64,000 nucleotides of DNA from Paenibacillus timonensis (GTDB lineage Bacteria; Bacillota; Bacilli; Paenibacillales; Paenibacillaceae). This document shows, in pieces, positions 52,008-62,297 of the stretch. Within the stretch, counting starts at the first letter, position 1. Each line of letters starts with the position of its first letter. Under the pieces are notes generated by a model that made no database searches, was not told where the DNA came from, and saw nothing but the letters and a program-made list of their open reading frames with translations. Made by a program: the position numbers and the translations under genes. The stretch lies in contig NZ_JAKSXN010000001.1 in assembly GCF_022427145.1 (NCBI RefSeq), positions 123,393 through 187,392 of the forward strand. Reading direction: 5' to 3'.

Positions 52008-53540
52008 TTAACGCACAAGGTCAAAGCTATGGGCCGGAGCCTGCCCGTCGAGCTGCTCCAACACCGTATTGACGAACATCGTAAGCAAGTTCAGCGCTCC
52101 TTGATAGCCGATGACCGGATAACGCTGCAGGTGATGCCGGTCAAAAATTGGAAAACCTATCCGCAGCAAAGGCACCCCGGCTTCCTTCGCGGCATATTTC
52201 AAATGGCTGCTGCCGACGGCAAGATCCACCGGCTCATTGAACAGCAGGGAGCGCATATGCCAAAGATCGCGGCCGACATGCACCTTCGCTTCGGCCCCGT
52301 AAGGACTCGCGTCCAGCAGCAGCCGCGCCTCCTGCTCAAATTCCGAATCTCCGTTCGAGCAGACGATGTGGACCGGCTCCATGCCGAGCTCCAGGCAGAA
52401 GCCGATCAAGCCGAGCAGCAGGTCGGGGTCGCCGGCCATCGCCACCCGTTTGCCGTGCAGGTAATTATGGGAATCGGTCAACGCATCGACGGTCCGCGCC
52501 CGCTCCGCCAATAGGCTCTGCGGAATCGGTTTGCCCGTCAGCCCGGCGATCGCTTCAAGCAGCCGGTCGGTGGCCCCGATGCCTAGCGGCGTGTGCATCG
52601 CCTGTATCCTTTGCCCCCAAGCTTCCTCCATGTAGGCGATCGTTTTGCGCAAGCTGTATTTTTGCAGCGCCAGCGATCCCTTCGCCTTCGCCGCCGTCGG
52701 CACGTCGGCCAGCCGGGTGCCGCCGTAATAGTAGGCGTACGACCCGTCCGCGCCGGAGTCGAAGTTTTCGCTATGGTCCCCGAGCACGGTGTACTCCGCG
52801 CCAAACAGCTCCAATAGGCGTTTCAGTTCGGCAAAATTGCCCGTATAGGGCTCAAATCCGAGCAATACGTTCAGTTGCTTCCCGCCTGCGGCCGCTATGC
52901 TCCGCTCATCGGAGCGTTCGTATAAATAGCCGAGAATCGCCTTCAGCATATTGTCGTAGCCGGTAATATGGGAGCCGGAGAAACTTGGCGTATTGGCGAA
53001 TGGAATCGGCATGCCTTCCGGCAGGACGCCCTCCTTGCGGGCGTTTCCGATAAAGGCCGACAAGTCGTCGCCGATAACTTCGGCCATGCAGGTGGTACTC
53101 ATGGCGATCATGGCCGGCTTGTAAAGGGCGATGCTCGTTTCCAGTCCGTCGATCAGATTGCGCATGCCGCCGAATACCGCCCCGTCCTCGGTCATCGACG
53201 AGGAGACCGCAGGCACGGGTTCCTTGAAATGCCGGGCGAAATGGCTGCGGAAATAAGCGGCGCACCCCTGCGAGCCGTGGATAAACGGCAGCGTCTTCTC
53301 GAACCCCAGCGCCGCCATCACCGCCCCGAGCGGTTGGCAGGCCTTGGCCGGATTGACGACGACCGCTTGCCGCTCGAAGTTTTTGTCCAAATACTCCCTG
53401 GACCGGGTATACGCCGCGGTTTGCAGTACCTCTTCCTCCGGGCATGCGTTTTCGAACTCCCGTTTTCGCTCCCGCTGCCAGACGTATTTGTCATCCTCGA
53501 ACAGCTTGTTATGATCCAAAATCGTTCCGTTTTTGCTCAT
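52008..53540 (-). CDS. nifK: nitrogenase MoFe protein beta subunit
   Basis: A 510-residue beta subunit of dinitrogenase. P-cluster cysteines are present at [11 protein letters not shown] (C68), [10 protein letters not shown] (C93) and [13 protein letters not shown] (C151), and the P-cluster serine region is [16 protein letters not shown] 53540 overlaps the nifD stop (ATGA), so subunit synthesis is coupled; a start seven codons earlier is less likely. Its length is near the NifK norm and nothing is missing. Confidence 0.96.
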   Translation of the reverse strand: MSKNGTILDHNKLFEDDKYVWQRERKREFENACPEEEVLQTAAYTRSREYLDKNFERQAVVVNPAKACQPLGAVMAALGFEKTLPFIHGSQGCAAYFRSHFARHFKEPVPAVSSSMTEDGAVFGGMRNLIDGLETSIALYKPAMIAMSTTCMAEVIGDDLSAFIGNARKEGVLPEGMPIPFANTPSFSGSHITGYDNMLKAILGYLYERSDERSIAAAGGKQLNVLLGFEPYTGNFAELKRLLELFGAEYTVLGDHSENFDSGADGSYAYYYGGTRLADVPTAAKAKGSLALQKYSLRKTIAYMEEAWGQRIQAMHTPLGIGATDRLLEAIAGLTGKPIPQSLLAERARTVDALTDSHNYLHGKRVAMAGDPDLLLGLIGFCLELGMEPVHIVCSNGDSEFEQEARLLLDASPYGAEAKVHVGRDLWHMRSLLFNEPVDLAVGSSHLKYAAKEAGVPLLRIGFPIFDRHHLQRYPVIGYQGALNLLTMFVNTVLEQLDGQAPAHSFDLVR

Positions 53541-54991
53541 GCCGTCACCTCCTCCCGCCACGGCGTTTTAACCAGATTCCATACCGGGCTGTTGACGGCC
53601 ATATCCATGTCGCGGGCAAACACCTTAAACCCGTCGAAACCGTGGTAGGGCCCGCTGTAATCCCAGGAGTGCATTTGCCGGAACGGGATGCCCATTTTGT
53701 GGTAGACGTATTTCTCTTTGACCCCGGCCCCCATCAAATCGATATTCAGCCGCTGCGCCAGCTCCTCCAGCTCGTAAGCCCCGGGGTCGTCCATCAGGAT
53801 CGTCGCTTGGCGCAGCTCGGGTATCGTTTTAAAATAGTCGTCCTTATGGGCGAACTCGTAACCGGTGGCCACGATCTCCATGCCCAAGTCCTCGTAAGCG
53901 CCGATCGTATGACGGGCCCGCAGGCCGCCGATCAGCAGCATCACCTTTTTCCCTTCCAGCCGGGGACGGTATTTGGCGATGATCTTCTCCATATCCCCTT
54001 GGTAGCGGGCGATTACGTTCTCGCAGTTGGCCTGGATCGTTTCGTCGAAGCAGGCGGCGATAGCCCGCAGGCTTTCGATCGTTTTGGTCGGCCCGAAAAA
54101 GTTGTATTCCATGGACGGGATGCCGTACTCCCGTTCCATCACTTCACACATATAGTTCATGGAGCGGAAACAGTGGATCAAATTCAGCTTGGCTTTATGC
54201 GCGGTCATGATTTCCTGGAGCGTGCCGTCGCCGGACCACTGCCCGATGACCCGCAGCCCCATTTCCTCAAGCAGGATCCGCGAGGCCCAGGCATCGCCGC
54301 CGATGTTGTAATCGCCGATGATGTTGACGTCGTAAGGGCCGCATTCCTTGAGTTCCGCCCGGCCCATGAGAAAATCGCGGATGGCGTCGTTGGCGATATG
54401 GTGGCCCAGCGACTGGCTGACGCCTCTGAAGCCCTCGCAGCGAACCGGCACGATCGGGATGCCGAGCTCCTTGCTCATCTTCTTGGCGACCGCCTCGATA
54501 TCGTCGCCGATCAGGCCGACCGGGCACTCCGACTGAATCGTAATCCCTTTCGCCAAAGGAAACATTTCCTTGATCTCGCGGCAAATGACCTCCAGCTTTT
54601 TGTCTCCGCCGAACACGATGTCCGTTTCCTGAAAATCGCTGGTCACCTGCATTGCCGTAAAATTGTCGATCCCGAGCAGGCCGTTCGCGTAATTCCGTCT
54701 CGTCCCCCAACTGTATTGGCCGCAACCGATCGGACCGTGGCTGATGTGAACCATATCCTTGATCGGCCCCCAAACCACACCTTTGGAGCCGGCATAGGCG
54801 CAGCCGCGGATCGTCATCACGCCCGGACGCGACTTGACGTTGGATTTGATCGCGCATTTCCCGCAATCCTGCTTGTAGTCCTCTTCCATAACCTCATAGT
54901 GCCGTTTGCGCTCTTTTTTGGCTTTTTCCGGGAAGATGTCCAGCATCTCCTCGACGTGTTGCCTGTTTTGGATCACGTCCGTCGTTCCCAT
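53537..54991 (-). CDS. nifD: nitrogenase MoFe protein alpha subunit
   Basis: A 484-residue alpha subunit of dinitrogenase, which reduces N2 to ammonia at FeMo-cofactor. P-cluster cysteines are C64 (IRGCAYAG), C90 ([10 protein letters not shown]) and C156 ([10 protein letters not shown]). FeMo-cofactor ligands are C274 ([10 protein letters not shown]) and H441 (QMHSWDYSG), with the substrate-channel His at about 197 (SLGHHIAND). All key residues are intact, and the cofactor-pocket sequences are those of Mo-type nitrogenase, not vanadium or iron-only types. It follows nifH by 77 bases. Confidence 0.96.
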   Translation of the reverse strand: MGTTDVIQNRQHVEEMLDIFPEKAKKERKRHYEVMEEDYKQDCGKCAIKSNVKSRPGVMTIRGCAYAGSKGVVWGPIKDMVHISHGPIGCGQYSWGTRRNYANGLLGIDNFTAMQVTSDFQETDIVFGGDKKLEVICREIKEMFPLAKGITIQSECPVGLIGDDIEAVAKKMSKELGIPIVPVRCEGFRGVSQSLGHHIANDAIRDFLMGRAELKECGPYDVNIIGDYNIGGDAWASRILLEEMGLRVIGQWSGDGTLQEIMTAHKAKLNLIHCFRSMNYMCEVMEREYGIPSMEYNFFGPTKTIESLRAIAACFDETIQANCENVIARYQGDMEKIIAKYRPRLEGKKVMLLIGGLRARHTIGAYEDLGMEIVATGYEFAHKDDYFKTIPELRQATILMDDPGAYELEELAQRLNIDLMGAGVKEKYVYHKMGIPFRQMHSWDYSGPYHGFDGFKVFARDMDMAVNSPVWNLVKTPWREEVTA

Positions 54992-55068
54992 TCTCCAACC
55001 TCCCGCTCCCCGTTTTCTATTTGATAAAGCACCTTGCCGACTGCGTTATCCGCTTACCCCGCCGCGCT

Positions 55069-55968
<900 letters not shown>

Positions 55969-55985
55969 CTAACCTTCGCTTTGGC

Positions 55986-57449
55986 TTACGAGCCCGCCCG
56001 CTGGCGGCCCGTCTCTCCGGGTAACGGCGAAAGCAGATAACGTTCGTATTTGGCATGCTCCAGGAGCAACTCCTCGACGGCACCGGGTTTGACCACCGGA
56101 ATGATCCCCGCCGCCCTCAGCTTGGCTTCCGGCACTTTGCCGATGCCGGCGGAGAATAGCGCGGAACAATCGCTTAAGCCGGCAATGATTTCCCGCAGCG
56201 TGGCCGCCTTGTCCCCGTTGCAGTTGGCCCGCCCTTGGCAATAGGCCTGCACCTTGCGAATGCCGAGGAAGGATACAATTTCGCCGTCGGTTTCATACAC
56301 CATAAATTCTTTGGCATGGCCGAAATGCAGGTTCACCCGGCCCTCTCCGCGGGAGGCGACCGCCACACGCAGCCGGTAACCCGCGCCGCTTACTTCATCA
56401 GGTGGTGTCTCGGCGCTCGCACAAGCACAGTCGGCCGTCTTCGCCATTTTCCCTGCGGCAATCCGGGCCGCTTTGCGCCCCTCCAATTGCCTGACCTTCT
56501 CCTCCAGATCACTTTGCATTTGCCGGCGCGCTTCCAAATCAAGCATGGGAGCGGAATCCAGCTTCTCCCGGGTGAAATCTTCGCTACGATCTTCCCCCAG
56601 CAACCCGATCGCATCCGCTCGGCACTGCCGGCAATGCCGCATAATCCGTGAGCCTTCCTCCCCGCAAGCCGCTTGCACAGCATGCAACAGCCGGGGAGTC
56701 GGCGCCAGTCGCCCTTCCTGCTCGTAACGGCTGCCGGGCGCGATGATCAGCGGCATAATGTTATGCATGAATGCGCCCAATTCCTTCACCGTCCGCGAGA
56801 CAACCGCCAGATGCCCGTCGTTGACGCCCGGGATCAGTACGGAATTCACCTTGACCAGCACGCCTTTGTCGCTCAACGCCTTCAGTCCCATCAGCTGCCG
56901 CGAAATCAACAGACTTGCCGCTTCCCTCCCCTCGTATTTGCGGTTTTCTTCTTCATCGTACACCCATCCATAAATTTGGCTGCCGATATCCGGATCCACC
57001 GCGTTGATCGTAATCGTGACATGCGCGATGCCCAGCTCCACGATTTCCCCGATATGCTTCATCAGAGTCAGGCCGTTGGTGCTCAAGCAAAGCGTGACAT
57101 CAGGTACGGCTCCCCGAACCCCGCGGAACGTGCGGAACGTCTGTCCGGCATTGGCGAGAGGATCGCCCGGACCGGCGATGCCGACGACGGATAACTGAAG
57201 GAGTTGGGCCGCCACGCCCTCCACCTTTCGGGTCGCTTCCTCCGGGGATAGCAGTTCGCTGACCACGCCGGGACGGCTCTCGTTGGCGCAGTCGAATTTC
57301 CGATTGCAATAATGGCATTGGATGTTGCAAGCCGGAGCCACCGGAACATGCATCCGCGCAAAATAGCGGTGCGCTTCCTCGCTGTAACACGGATGTTTGG
57401 TGATATCTCCGCTTACGGTTGGACAGGCGGCTTCGCTAGCCAAGTTCAT
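55986..57449 (-). CDS. nifB: FeMo-cofactor biosynthesis radical SAM protein with C-terminal NifX-like domain
   Basis: A 487-residue enzyme. The radical SAM motif is APACNIQCHYCNRKFDCANE (C41, C45, C48). The core (about 25-320) converts iron-sulfur clusters to the NifB cofactor, the first committed precursor of FeMo-cofactor. A C-terminal domain (about 370 to 470, LRVAVASRGEGRVNLHFGHAKEFMVYE) resembles NifX, so this is the fused form of NifB. The gene is the first of the operon and has AAGGGGAGAAGCGT before the ATG. Confidence 0.95.
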   Translation of the reverse strand: MNLASEAACPTVSGDITKHPCYSEEAHRYFARMHVPVAPACNIQCHYCNRKFDCANESRPGVVSELLSPEEATRKVEGVAAQLLQLSVVGIAGPGDPLANAGQTFRTFRGVRGAVPDVTLCLSTNGLTLMKHIGEIVELGIAHVTITINAVDPDIGSQIYGWVYDEEENRKYEGREAASLLISRQLMGLKALSDKGVLVKVNSVLIPGVNDGHLAVVSRTVKELGAFMHNIMPLIIAPGSRYEQEGRLAPTPRLLHAVQAACGEEGSRIMRHCRQCRADAIGLLGEDRSEDFTREKLDSAPMLDLEARRQMQSDLEEKVRQLEGRKAARIAAGKMAKTADCACASAETPPDEVSGAGYRLRVAVASRGEGRVNLHFGHAKEFMVYETDGEIVSFLGIRKVQAYCQGRANCNGDKAATLREIIAGLSDCSALFSAGIGKVPEAKLRAAGIIPVVKPGAVEELLLEHAKYERYLLSPLPGETGRQRAGS

Positions 57450-57540
57450 ACGCTTCTCCCCTTTCTTTCAGCTACGGTGATGTCAGCTTACCAAAGCTAC
57501 AGGCCTGCTTTCTTTGAATAAACTGTAAAAATTTATCTTA

Positions 57541-57569
57541 ATCATAGGTTTGTGTAAATGTAACGTCAA
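57541..57569 (-). promoter_or_regulatory. candidate nif sigma-A promoter
   Basis: On the minus strand TTGACG (57569-57564), a 17-base spacer and TATGAT (57546-57541) form a good sigma-A promoter. An alternative pair, CTGACC (57606-57601) and TAGATG (57584-57579) with a 16-base spacer, lies between the two GlnR-like boxes, as reported for Paenibacillus polymyxa. The first has the better score against consensus but its -35 lies within the downstream box. Confidence 0.55.
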
Positions 57570-57576
57570 TTAACAT
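57559..57576 (-). promoter_or_regulatory. GlnR box II upstream of nifB
   Basis: TGTAACGTCAATTAACAT is an exact match to the GlnR/TnrA consensus TGTNA-N7-TNACAT. It overlaps the better -35 candidate, or follows the alternative promoter. In P. polymyxa a downstream GlnR site represses nif under excess nitrogen; I infer the same here. Confidence 0.75.
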
Positions 57577-57628
57577 GTCATCTAATTTCAGCTTTTTTCG
57601 GGTCAGTTAACAAATGAGCCATAATTAA

Positions 57629-57646
57629 CGTCAGTTTTAATAACAT
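57629..57646 (-). promoter_or_regulatory. GlnR box I upstream of nifB, one mismatch
   Basis: CGTCAGTTTTAATAACAT matches TGTNA-N7-TNACAT except that the first T is C. Its centre lies 70 bases upstream of box II (transcription runs leftward). In P. polymyxa an upstream site of this type is used by GlnR to activate nif when nitrogen is scarce. Confidence 0.65.
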
Positions 57647-57695
57647 ATTAGTAACATGGATTCGTTTACATTTTGCATTCTCAATCAACCAACGC

Positions 57696-57750
57696 AAAAA
57701 ATCCCCTCCGGTGAGTCGTGCATTTCTGCACGATTCATCGGAGGGGATTT
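57696..57750 (-). terminator. terminator of the small gene at 57786
   Basis: On the minus strand AAATCCCCTCCG pairs with CGGAGGGGATTT, with an inner helix ATCGTGCA/TGCACGA and TTTTTT after it. It isolates the nif operon from transcription that starts at nth. Confidence 0.9.
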
Positions 57751-57785
57751 CATTTGGTTTTGCAATGAAGGGATTTCCCCCCGCT

Positions 57786-58061
57786 TTAACCGACGACTTC
57801 CGCCGTTTCCGTCGGAAGCAGGATTTCAAATACCTTGCCATGCTGCAGAATCGTGATGCCTCTCGTTTTGTCCTTCATCACGACGACTTCAGGTTTCACG
57901 GACATCCGTTCCAAATAATGCTCTGGCACTTCGCCGGAATCGCTGACAACCAAGCCTTCGACTTCACGTTCGTCGTTTTCGCCCAATTTCAAATCGATGA
58001 CTTGCTCAAATACGTCCGAGAACTGCTCAAAGTTATCGGTATACACAGAAATGCATCTCAT
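57786..58061 (-). CDS. conserved small protein of unknown function
   Basis: A 91-residue soluble, acidic protein. It starts MRCISVYTDNFEQFSDVFEQ and ends with a short hydrophobic strand. I see no membrane segment or known catalytic motif. The ATG at 58061 is preferred over the ATG at 58073 because GATGAGAG lies at a suitable distance; the frame is also open from GTG 58079. It follows nth by about 18 bases and shares its transcript. Homologues next to nth are common in Paenibacillus, but the function is not known to me. Confidence 0.6.
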   Translation of the reverse strand: MRCISVYTDNFEQFSDVFEQVIDLKLGENDEREVEGLVVSDSGEVPEHYLERMSVKPEVVVMKDKTRGITILQHGKVFEILLPTETAEVVG

Positions 58062-58079
58062 GGGGTCTCTCATCCTCAC

Positions 58080-58769
58080 CTATTCGTTATCTTTCTTTGC
58101 CGCATTTTTCTTATTTTTTCTGTTTTGCGGCGTTTTCATACGTTTCTTGCCTTCCCTGCATACGTCAAGCAACGGGCAGACTTCGCATTTCGGGTTTTGC
58201 GCCTTGCAGTGGTACCTTCCGAAAAAGATCAAGCGATGGTGCGTTAACGTCCACTCGTCCCGGGGAACCCGCTTCATCAGCTTCTTCTCCACTTCAAGCA
58301 CGGAGTCATTCCATCCGGCCAAACCCAACCGTTTGCTGACGCGCTCCACATGCGTATCGACGGCGATGGCCGGAACGTCAAAAGCGTTGGATACCACGAC
58401 GTTAGCCGTCTTTCGCCCAACCCCGGGAAGTTCGACCAGTCGCTCGTGTTCCCGCGGCACCTCACCGCCATAACGCTCCAGCAAAATATGGCACAGATTT
58501 TGAATGTGCTTCGCTTTGCTGCGGAATAAGCCGATTTTGCGGATATCCTGCTCCAGCTCCTCGATCGGAACCGAAACATAATCCTCGGGCCTTTTATACT
58601 TCCGGAACAAATCGGCCGTGACTTTATTGACGGTTGCGTCGGTGCACTGCGCGGACAGGAGTACGGCAATCGTAAGCTCAAAGGCGTTCTCGTGGTTTAA
58701 CTCGCAGCGCGCATCCGGAAACATGGCACCGATGGTGTCTAAAATATGGCGGACATCAGCCGCGTTCAT
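58080..58769 (-). CDS. nth: endonuclease III, DNA glycosylase/AP lyase
   Basis: A 229-residue protein. LLSAQCTDATVNKVT opens the domain, LVELPGVGRKTANVVVSNAF is the helix-hairpin-helix with the catalytic lysine (about K122), and VDTHVERVSKRLGLA carries the catalytic Asp. The C-terminal cluster CKAQNPKCEVCPLLDVC binds [4Fe-4S]. It removes oxidised pyrimidines and nicks the abasic site. The C-terminal tail after residue 205 is strongly basic (KKRMKTPQNRKNKKNAAKK). Its ribosome-binding site is AAAGGGGTGGAG. Confidence 0.95.
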   Translation of the reverse strand: MNAADVRHILDTIGAMFPDARCELNHENAFELTIAVLLSAQCTDATVNKVTADLFRKYKRPEDYVSVPIEELEQDIRKIGLFRSKAKHIQNLCHILLERYGGEVPREHERLVELPGVGRKTANVVVSNAFDVPAIAVDTHVERVSKRLGLAGWNDSVLEVEKKLMKRVPRDEWTLTHHRLIFFGRYHCKAQNPKCEVCPLLDVCREGKKRMKTPQNRKNKKNAAKKDNE

Positions 58770-58819
58770 GTCTCCACCCCTTTCCTGGAGGCCCGGCTGG
58801 CAGCTCGGATTTATCCGCG

Positions 58820-58863
58820 AAAAAACCGCCTTGATCCGGAAACATCCCGCATCAAGACGGTTG
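58820..58863 (-). terminator. terminator of the SLH protein gene
   Basis: On the minus strand CAACCGTCTTGATGCGG pairs with CCGGATCAAGGCGGTT and is followed by TTTTCGCGG. It lies about 17 bases after the stop. Confidence 0.85.
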
Positions 58864-58879
58864 ATCTCACGAAAAATGA

Positions 58880-61606
58880 TTATTGCTTTTCGATTTCAAC
58901 CAGCTTGTCTCCGTTGAAATACAAAACAATTTTATCATTTTCCTTCAGCGATTGCACGGATAATGTCGTGTCGCCTTGGTGAATAAACGTGTCCGCCGTT
59001 ACCGCAAAGCGGTAATTCGTATCATTTAACGAGGCGCGGAGCACGATAATTTCTTTACTTACCCCGTCATAACGGGAAAACTTGCGTTCCTGCGGGGTTA
59101 ACACTTTGATGACGACCGCCCCGTTCGTGTCCTTGCGAACTTCGACATGATCGTTGGTCGTCACGGATGTCGTGCTGGTGCTCACCTCGGTACCGCGTTG
59201 GACTTTTACGCCGCTAGCCAAGGAATAGGTTTCTACATTGCCGGCAAAAGACTTCACCGTCAACGTCGTACCGTTGACGCTTTGAACTTTGCCCAACGTC
59301 AGCTTCACGACTTGCAACGATACGGCCGTCTGTCCGTTGAACGTGACGTTGATCGTTTGTCCAGCCTTGAGGTCGCTGACCTTGATCGCTCCGCCGTTTT
59401 CGCCGAGCAATACGGCCTGATCGACATAGAACTCGGTGGAAACGCCGCCTGCCGTCGCCCGAATGCGGCTGTTCGACGTATTCACCGAAGCGATTTCGAA
59501 CTGGATGGAAGTCTTCACCGCCAACGTTTGCACGGCATCCTGGTTCGCCGCCAGCATGGCGGTTACCGGGTCCCCGGCTTTAATATCGGCCAGCGTGGCG
59601 CCAGCTTTGCCATAGAGGCTGATCGAAGGCGTTGTCCCCTGATATGGGAGTTCAACGGTTTTTCCGTTGCCCAGCAGGATCGTGATTTTCTTCGTTGCGG
59701 TATTCGCCGAAACGTAAGTGCCTTCGTATTTGTAGGTCACGTCAACATTCACCACACGCGAACCTACAATCGTCAGATCGACTTTGCGTCCCTTGGACAG
59801 CAACGCTTCCAAGCCGGACAAGGTTGGCGCCGTCGTGTTATAGGAGTATTTCGTTTTATCGTCGATCACGAAGACATACGGTTTTTCAGCGGCATCCATG
59901 ACGGTGAGAGCTTTGGTTTTCGCGTCATAATTGATGACGGTCGCGTTGGCCAACTGCTCGGATTGACGCCCGGTGACAACGATTTTCGTCACTTCGTCGT
60001 CGGGGTTCAAGGTCATTTCGACCTTGTCTCCGCCTTTAGTGTCGGTGATCAGATCGTCCAGGCTCGCGTCCGCGATCCCGTTGATTTGCACGGTAACGTT
60101 CTTCGCCAACCGCTTGATTTCGTCGCGTCCGCCGGCATTTGTGTAGCTGAGCAGCGTATCGCCTACGAGATCCAACAAGGTGCCGGTGACCGTACGTTCC
60201 GTCGCTTGGGTGACTTCAAGCGAAGTCAGGACGCTGTCCTTCACGGTAAAGGTGACGGAGGCTCCTTCATTCACTTCGCCCATCGCATTAAGTCGTTGAT
60301 TCTGGTACAGCAAAATCGTGTTGTTATCGAATTTATACGTCTCTTCCGCCCCATTTGCGGCTTTGATCGTTACGGTTTTCGCGGTCAGATCCACTTTCGA
60401 TACCGTACCGCTGCTTGTTTTGTCCACCAAAGCAGATTTCACTTGAACGATAACCGGCTTCTTCTCAGCCGTATACGTTTCCCGCTGTACGACCACCGTA
60501 CTTTCCGGCGTAAGGTCGCTTGCTTTGATGGCATTGCCGTTTTGGTCAAGGAAGCTGGTATTAGCATCGTAGGTATAAGTCACCGAATCGTTATTCACGA
60601 GCAGAAGCAGACGGTTATTCGCCAGCACCCGCAGCAGGGTTCCTTCCACGCTCTCCAGCTGCTGGTTCGGATCGGTTACTTCCACATAAGCGGCCGAGCC
60701 GACCTTATCCACCACCAGAACTTTGGTATAGAGCTTCAAAGCGCTTTGCGTCGTTCTGGCTTCGGAATCCTTCGTAAAATAGACGGAACGGTTGTCCAGC
60801 GTAAAGCTCTTCAGCTGACCGTTCGTATACAACGCCAACTTGCCGTCCGTCAACTGGGTGACGATCCCCTCGTAGGCATTCGCATAACCCGGATTTACGT
60901 ATTCCCCGCCGCGGCTGAAGAAGGTGGCGATTTGGGCCCGCGTGACTTTGCCAAGCGGATCAAAACGGTTGCCTTCCACCCCTTTGGTCAGGTTTAGCTG
61001 AACCGCGACATTGACATATCCACGCGCGTTAGCGGTAATGCTCGATTGATCGGCAAAGCCGGTCGACATCGAGGCCGAGGCTTTGGCTTCAGCGTCCTTC
61101 CCAAGGGAACGCACGAGAATTTTGGCGACCCATTCCCGCGAAGCCTTCTTCTCGCCCCAAGCTTCGCCTTCCTTCGTGGCCGCGATCTCTTCGTTTTTGT
61201 CAATCAATTTCTTGGACAGCGCCAGCTCCAGATAAGGTTTAAAATAAGTGCCTACTTTAAGGTCTGCCGGTGCACCGGCACCGTTGCCCAATTGTGAATC
61301 CAGATTCATGAACCGGATGGCCATCGTAATCGCTTCTTGCTGGGTAACGTTATCCCCCGGCCGGAATTTGCCGGCATCGCCAAGCAAAATGCCTTCGGCC
61401 GCCAGTTTGTAAATATGCTTCTCCGCCCAAAATCCGCTTTGTACGTCGCTGAACAAAGAGACAGCGGCAACGTTCTGCGAGGTGCTTACGTTTGGCGTTT
61501 CCTCGGCAAATGCCGCCGTTGCACCGCCCAAACAGAGGGCCGTGACCAGCATGGCCGAAACCGCTTTTTGGGTACTGCGTCTAAACGTGCGTTTATATGA
61601 TGCCAT
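58880..61606 (-). CDS. S-layer homology (SLH) domain protein, secreted
   Basis: A 908-residue exported protein. Residues 1 to about 35 form a signal peptide (basic start, ALCLGGATAAFAEE cleavage region). Three SLH repeats follow at about residues 50-240 (FSDVQSGFWAEKHIYKLAAEGILLGD, KFRPGDNVTQQEAITMAIR and the FDPLGKVTRAQIATFFSR unit), which bind secondary cell-wall polymers. The rest is a long beta-rich region (about 250-908) of repeated short strands, perhaps Ig-like or fibrous modules. ATG 61606 is preceded by AAGGAAG. It may be an S-layer or a surface-fibre protein. Confidence 0.9.
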   Translation of the reverse strand: MASYKRTFRRSTQKAVSAMLVTALCLGGATAAFAEETPNVSTSQNVAAVSLFSDVQSGFWAEKHIYKLAAEGILLGDAGKFRPGDNVTQQEAITMAIRFMNLDSQLGNGAGAPADLKVGTYFKPYLELALSKKLIDKNEEIAATKEGEAWGEKKASREWVAKILVRSLGKDAEAKASASMSTGFADQSSITANARGYVNVAVQLNLTKGVEGNRFDPLGKVTRAQIATFFSRGGEYVNPGYANAYEGIVTQLTDGKLALYTNGQLKSFTLDNRSVYFTKDSEARTTQSALKLYTKVLVVDKVGSAAYVEVTDPNQQLESVEGTLLRVLANNRLLLLVNNDSVTYTYDANTSFLDQNGNAIKASDLTPESTVVVQRETYTAEKKPVIVQVKSALVDKTSSGTVSKVDLTAKTVTIKAANGAEETYKFDNNTILLYQNQRLNAMGEVNEGASVTFTVKDSVLTSLEVTQATERTVTGTLLDLVGDTLLSYTNAGGRDEIKRLAKNVTVQINGIADASLDDLITDTKGGDKVEMTLNPDDEVTKIVVTGRQSEQLANATVINYDAKTKALTVMDAAEKPYVFVIDDKTKYSYNTTAPTLSGLEALLSKGRKVDLTIVGSRVVNVDVTYKYEGTYVSANTATKKITILLGNGKTVELPYQGTTPSISLYGKAGATLADIKAGDPVTAMLAANQDAVQTLAVKTSIQFEIASVNTSNSRIRATAGGVSTEFYVDQAVLLGENGGAIKVSDLKAGQTINVTFNGQTAVSLQVVKLTLGKVQSVNGTTLTVKSFAGNVETYSLASGVKVQRGTEVSTSTTSVTTNDHVEVRKDTNGAVVIKVLTPQERKFSRYDGVSKEIIVLRASLNDTNYRFAVTADTFIHQGDTTLSVQSLKENDKIVLYFNGDKLVEIEKQ

Positions 61607-61678
61607 CAAATTCTTCCTTTCTACAAAAAGATCTCTCTACCCATTCGACGGCAGGCAGGGGAGTTCCTCCCCGATTCC

Positions 61679-62272
61679 TTAATTTCTTGACATCGGATGC
61701 GTCAGTTCGACATGGCCCATCAAGGTATCTACGGGAGTCCCGTCGACCAGCAAATCGATCGCCTTTACCTCGTCGAATTGGAACAAAGTGTTTTTCAGGG
61801 CATCGAGCGCCAGCGCCTCCCCGCCCGCACCAAGTCTTGCTTCATCAGGCAGCGACAAATCCACGGTGACCGTTCCGTCCTTCAAAACGGCGGAACGAAA
61901 TTCCGCTTTGCCCCAAAGCGAGAACTGCTTGGCGTCACTCGGGGTTTGCAGCGTTTTTAAGGCTGCCAAATATTTGTCTTCCTCCGCCTGATAAGTGATC
62001 TCGCGGCTGACTTGGGTTAATTCCAGCATCTGATCGTCGGTAAAATACGTCTCGATCTTTTCCGTACTCAGCTGCGGTTGGTTCATCCCTCCAGCTCCCT
62101 GCGACGAATCCGCATCCGGCGGCGTTGTCGCGTTCGGCGCTTGTACGTCCTCTTGAGTTTCCTCGGCGTTCCCTGCTCCGGCGTTTGGAGCGGCCTGCGG
62201 TTTCTGCCCACAGCCGCTGCTCAAGGCGAGCAGAAGAACCAAAACTCCCAAAATATAGCTTTTTCTGTTCAC
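61679..62272 (-). CDS. GerMN-domain lipoprotein
   Basis: A 197-residue lipoprotein (lipobox LSSGC at C21) with a low-complexity, Ala/Pro/Thr-rich linker (residues 25-65) and a GerMN domain (about 75-185) of the type seen in spore protein GerM and in the accessory proteins of amidases. It lies between the amidase gene (25 bases upstream) and the SLH gene (72 bases downstream), so an envelope operon is likely. Confidence 0.82.
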   Translation of the reverse strand: MNRKSYILGVLVLLLALSSGCGQKPQAAPNAGAGNAEETQEDVQAPNATTPPDADSSQGAGGMNQPQLSTEKIETYFTDDQMLELTQVSREITYQAEEDKYLAALKTLQTPSDAKQFSLWGKAEFRSAVLKDGTVTVDLSLPDEARLGAGGEALALDALKNTLFQFDEVKAIDLLVDGTPVDTLMGHVELTHPMSRN

Positions 62273-62297
62273 GGTTGCTTCCTCCTTCGCCCGGCAA

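Larger units (their letters stand above)
57450..57785. promoter_or_regulatory. nif promoter and control region
   Basis: This 336-base gap holds the nif promoter, two GlnR-like boxes and the terminator of the next gene on the right. No gene is present. Transcription runs leftward into nifB. No NifA-type or sigma-54 element (GG-N10-GC) was noticed, so the operon is likely sigma-A dependent and under GlnR rather than NifA. Confidence 0.75.

Noticed and set aside
53444..55024. A 526-codon plus-strand frame opposite nifD
   Set aside because: It is antisense to nifD, whose cluster ligands are all intact. The composition is that of reverse-strand translation.
57450..57785. Sigma-54 promoter or NifA upstream activator for nif
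   Set aside because: No GG-N10-GC element and no TGT-N10-ACA in the appropriate place was found, whereas GlnR boxes and sigma-A elements were.
59147..60997. A 616-codon plus-strand frame opposite the SLH protein gene
   Set aside because: It mirrors a well-supported secreted protein gene. It has no ribosome-binding site and no recognisable domain.
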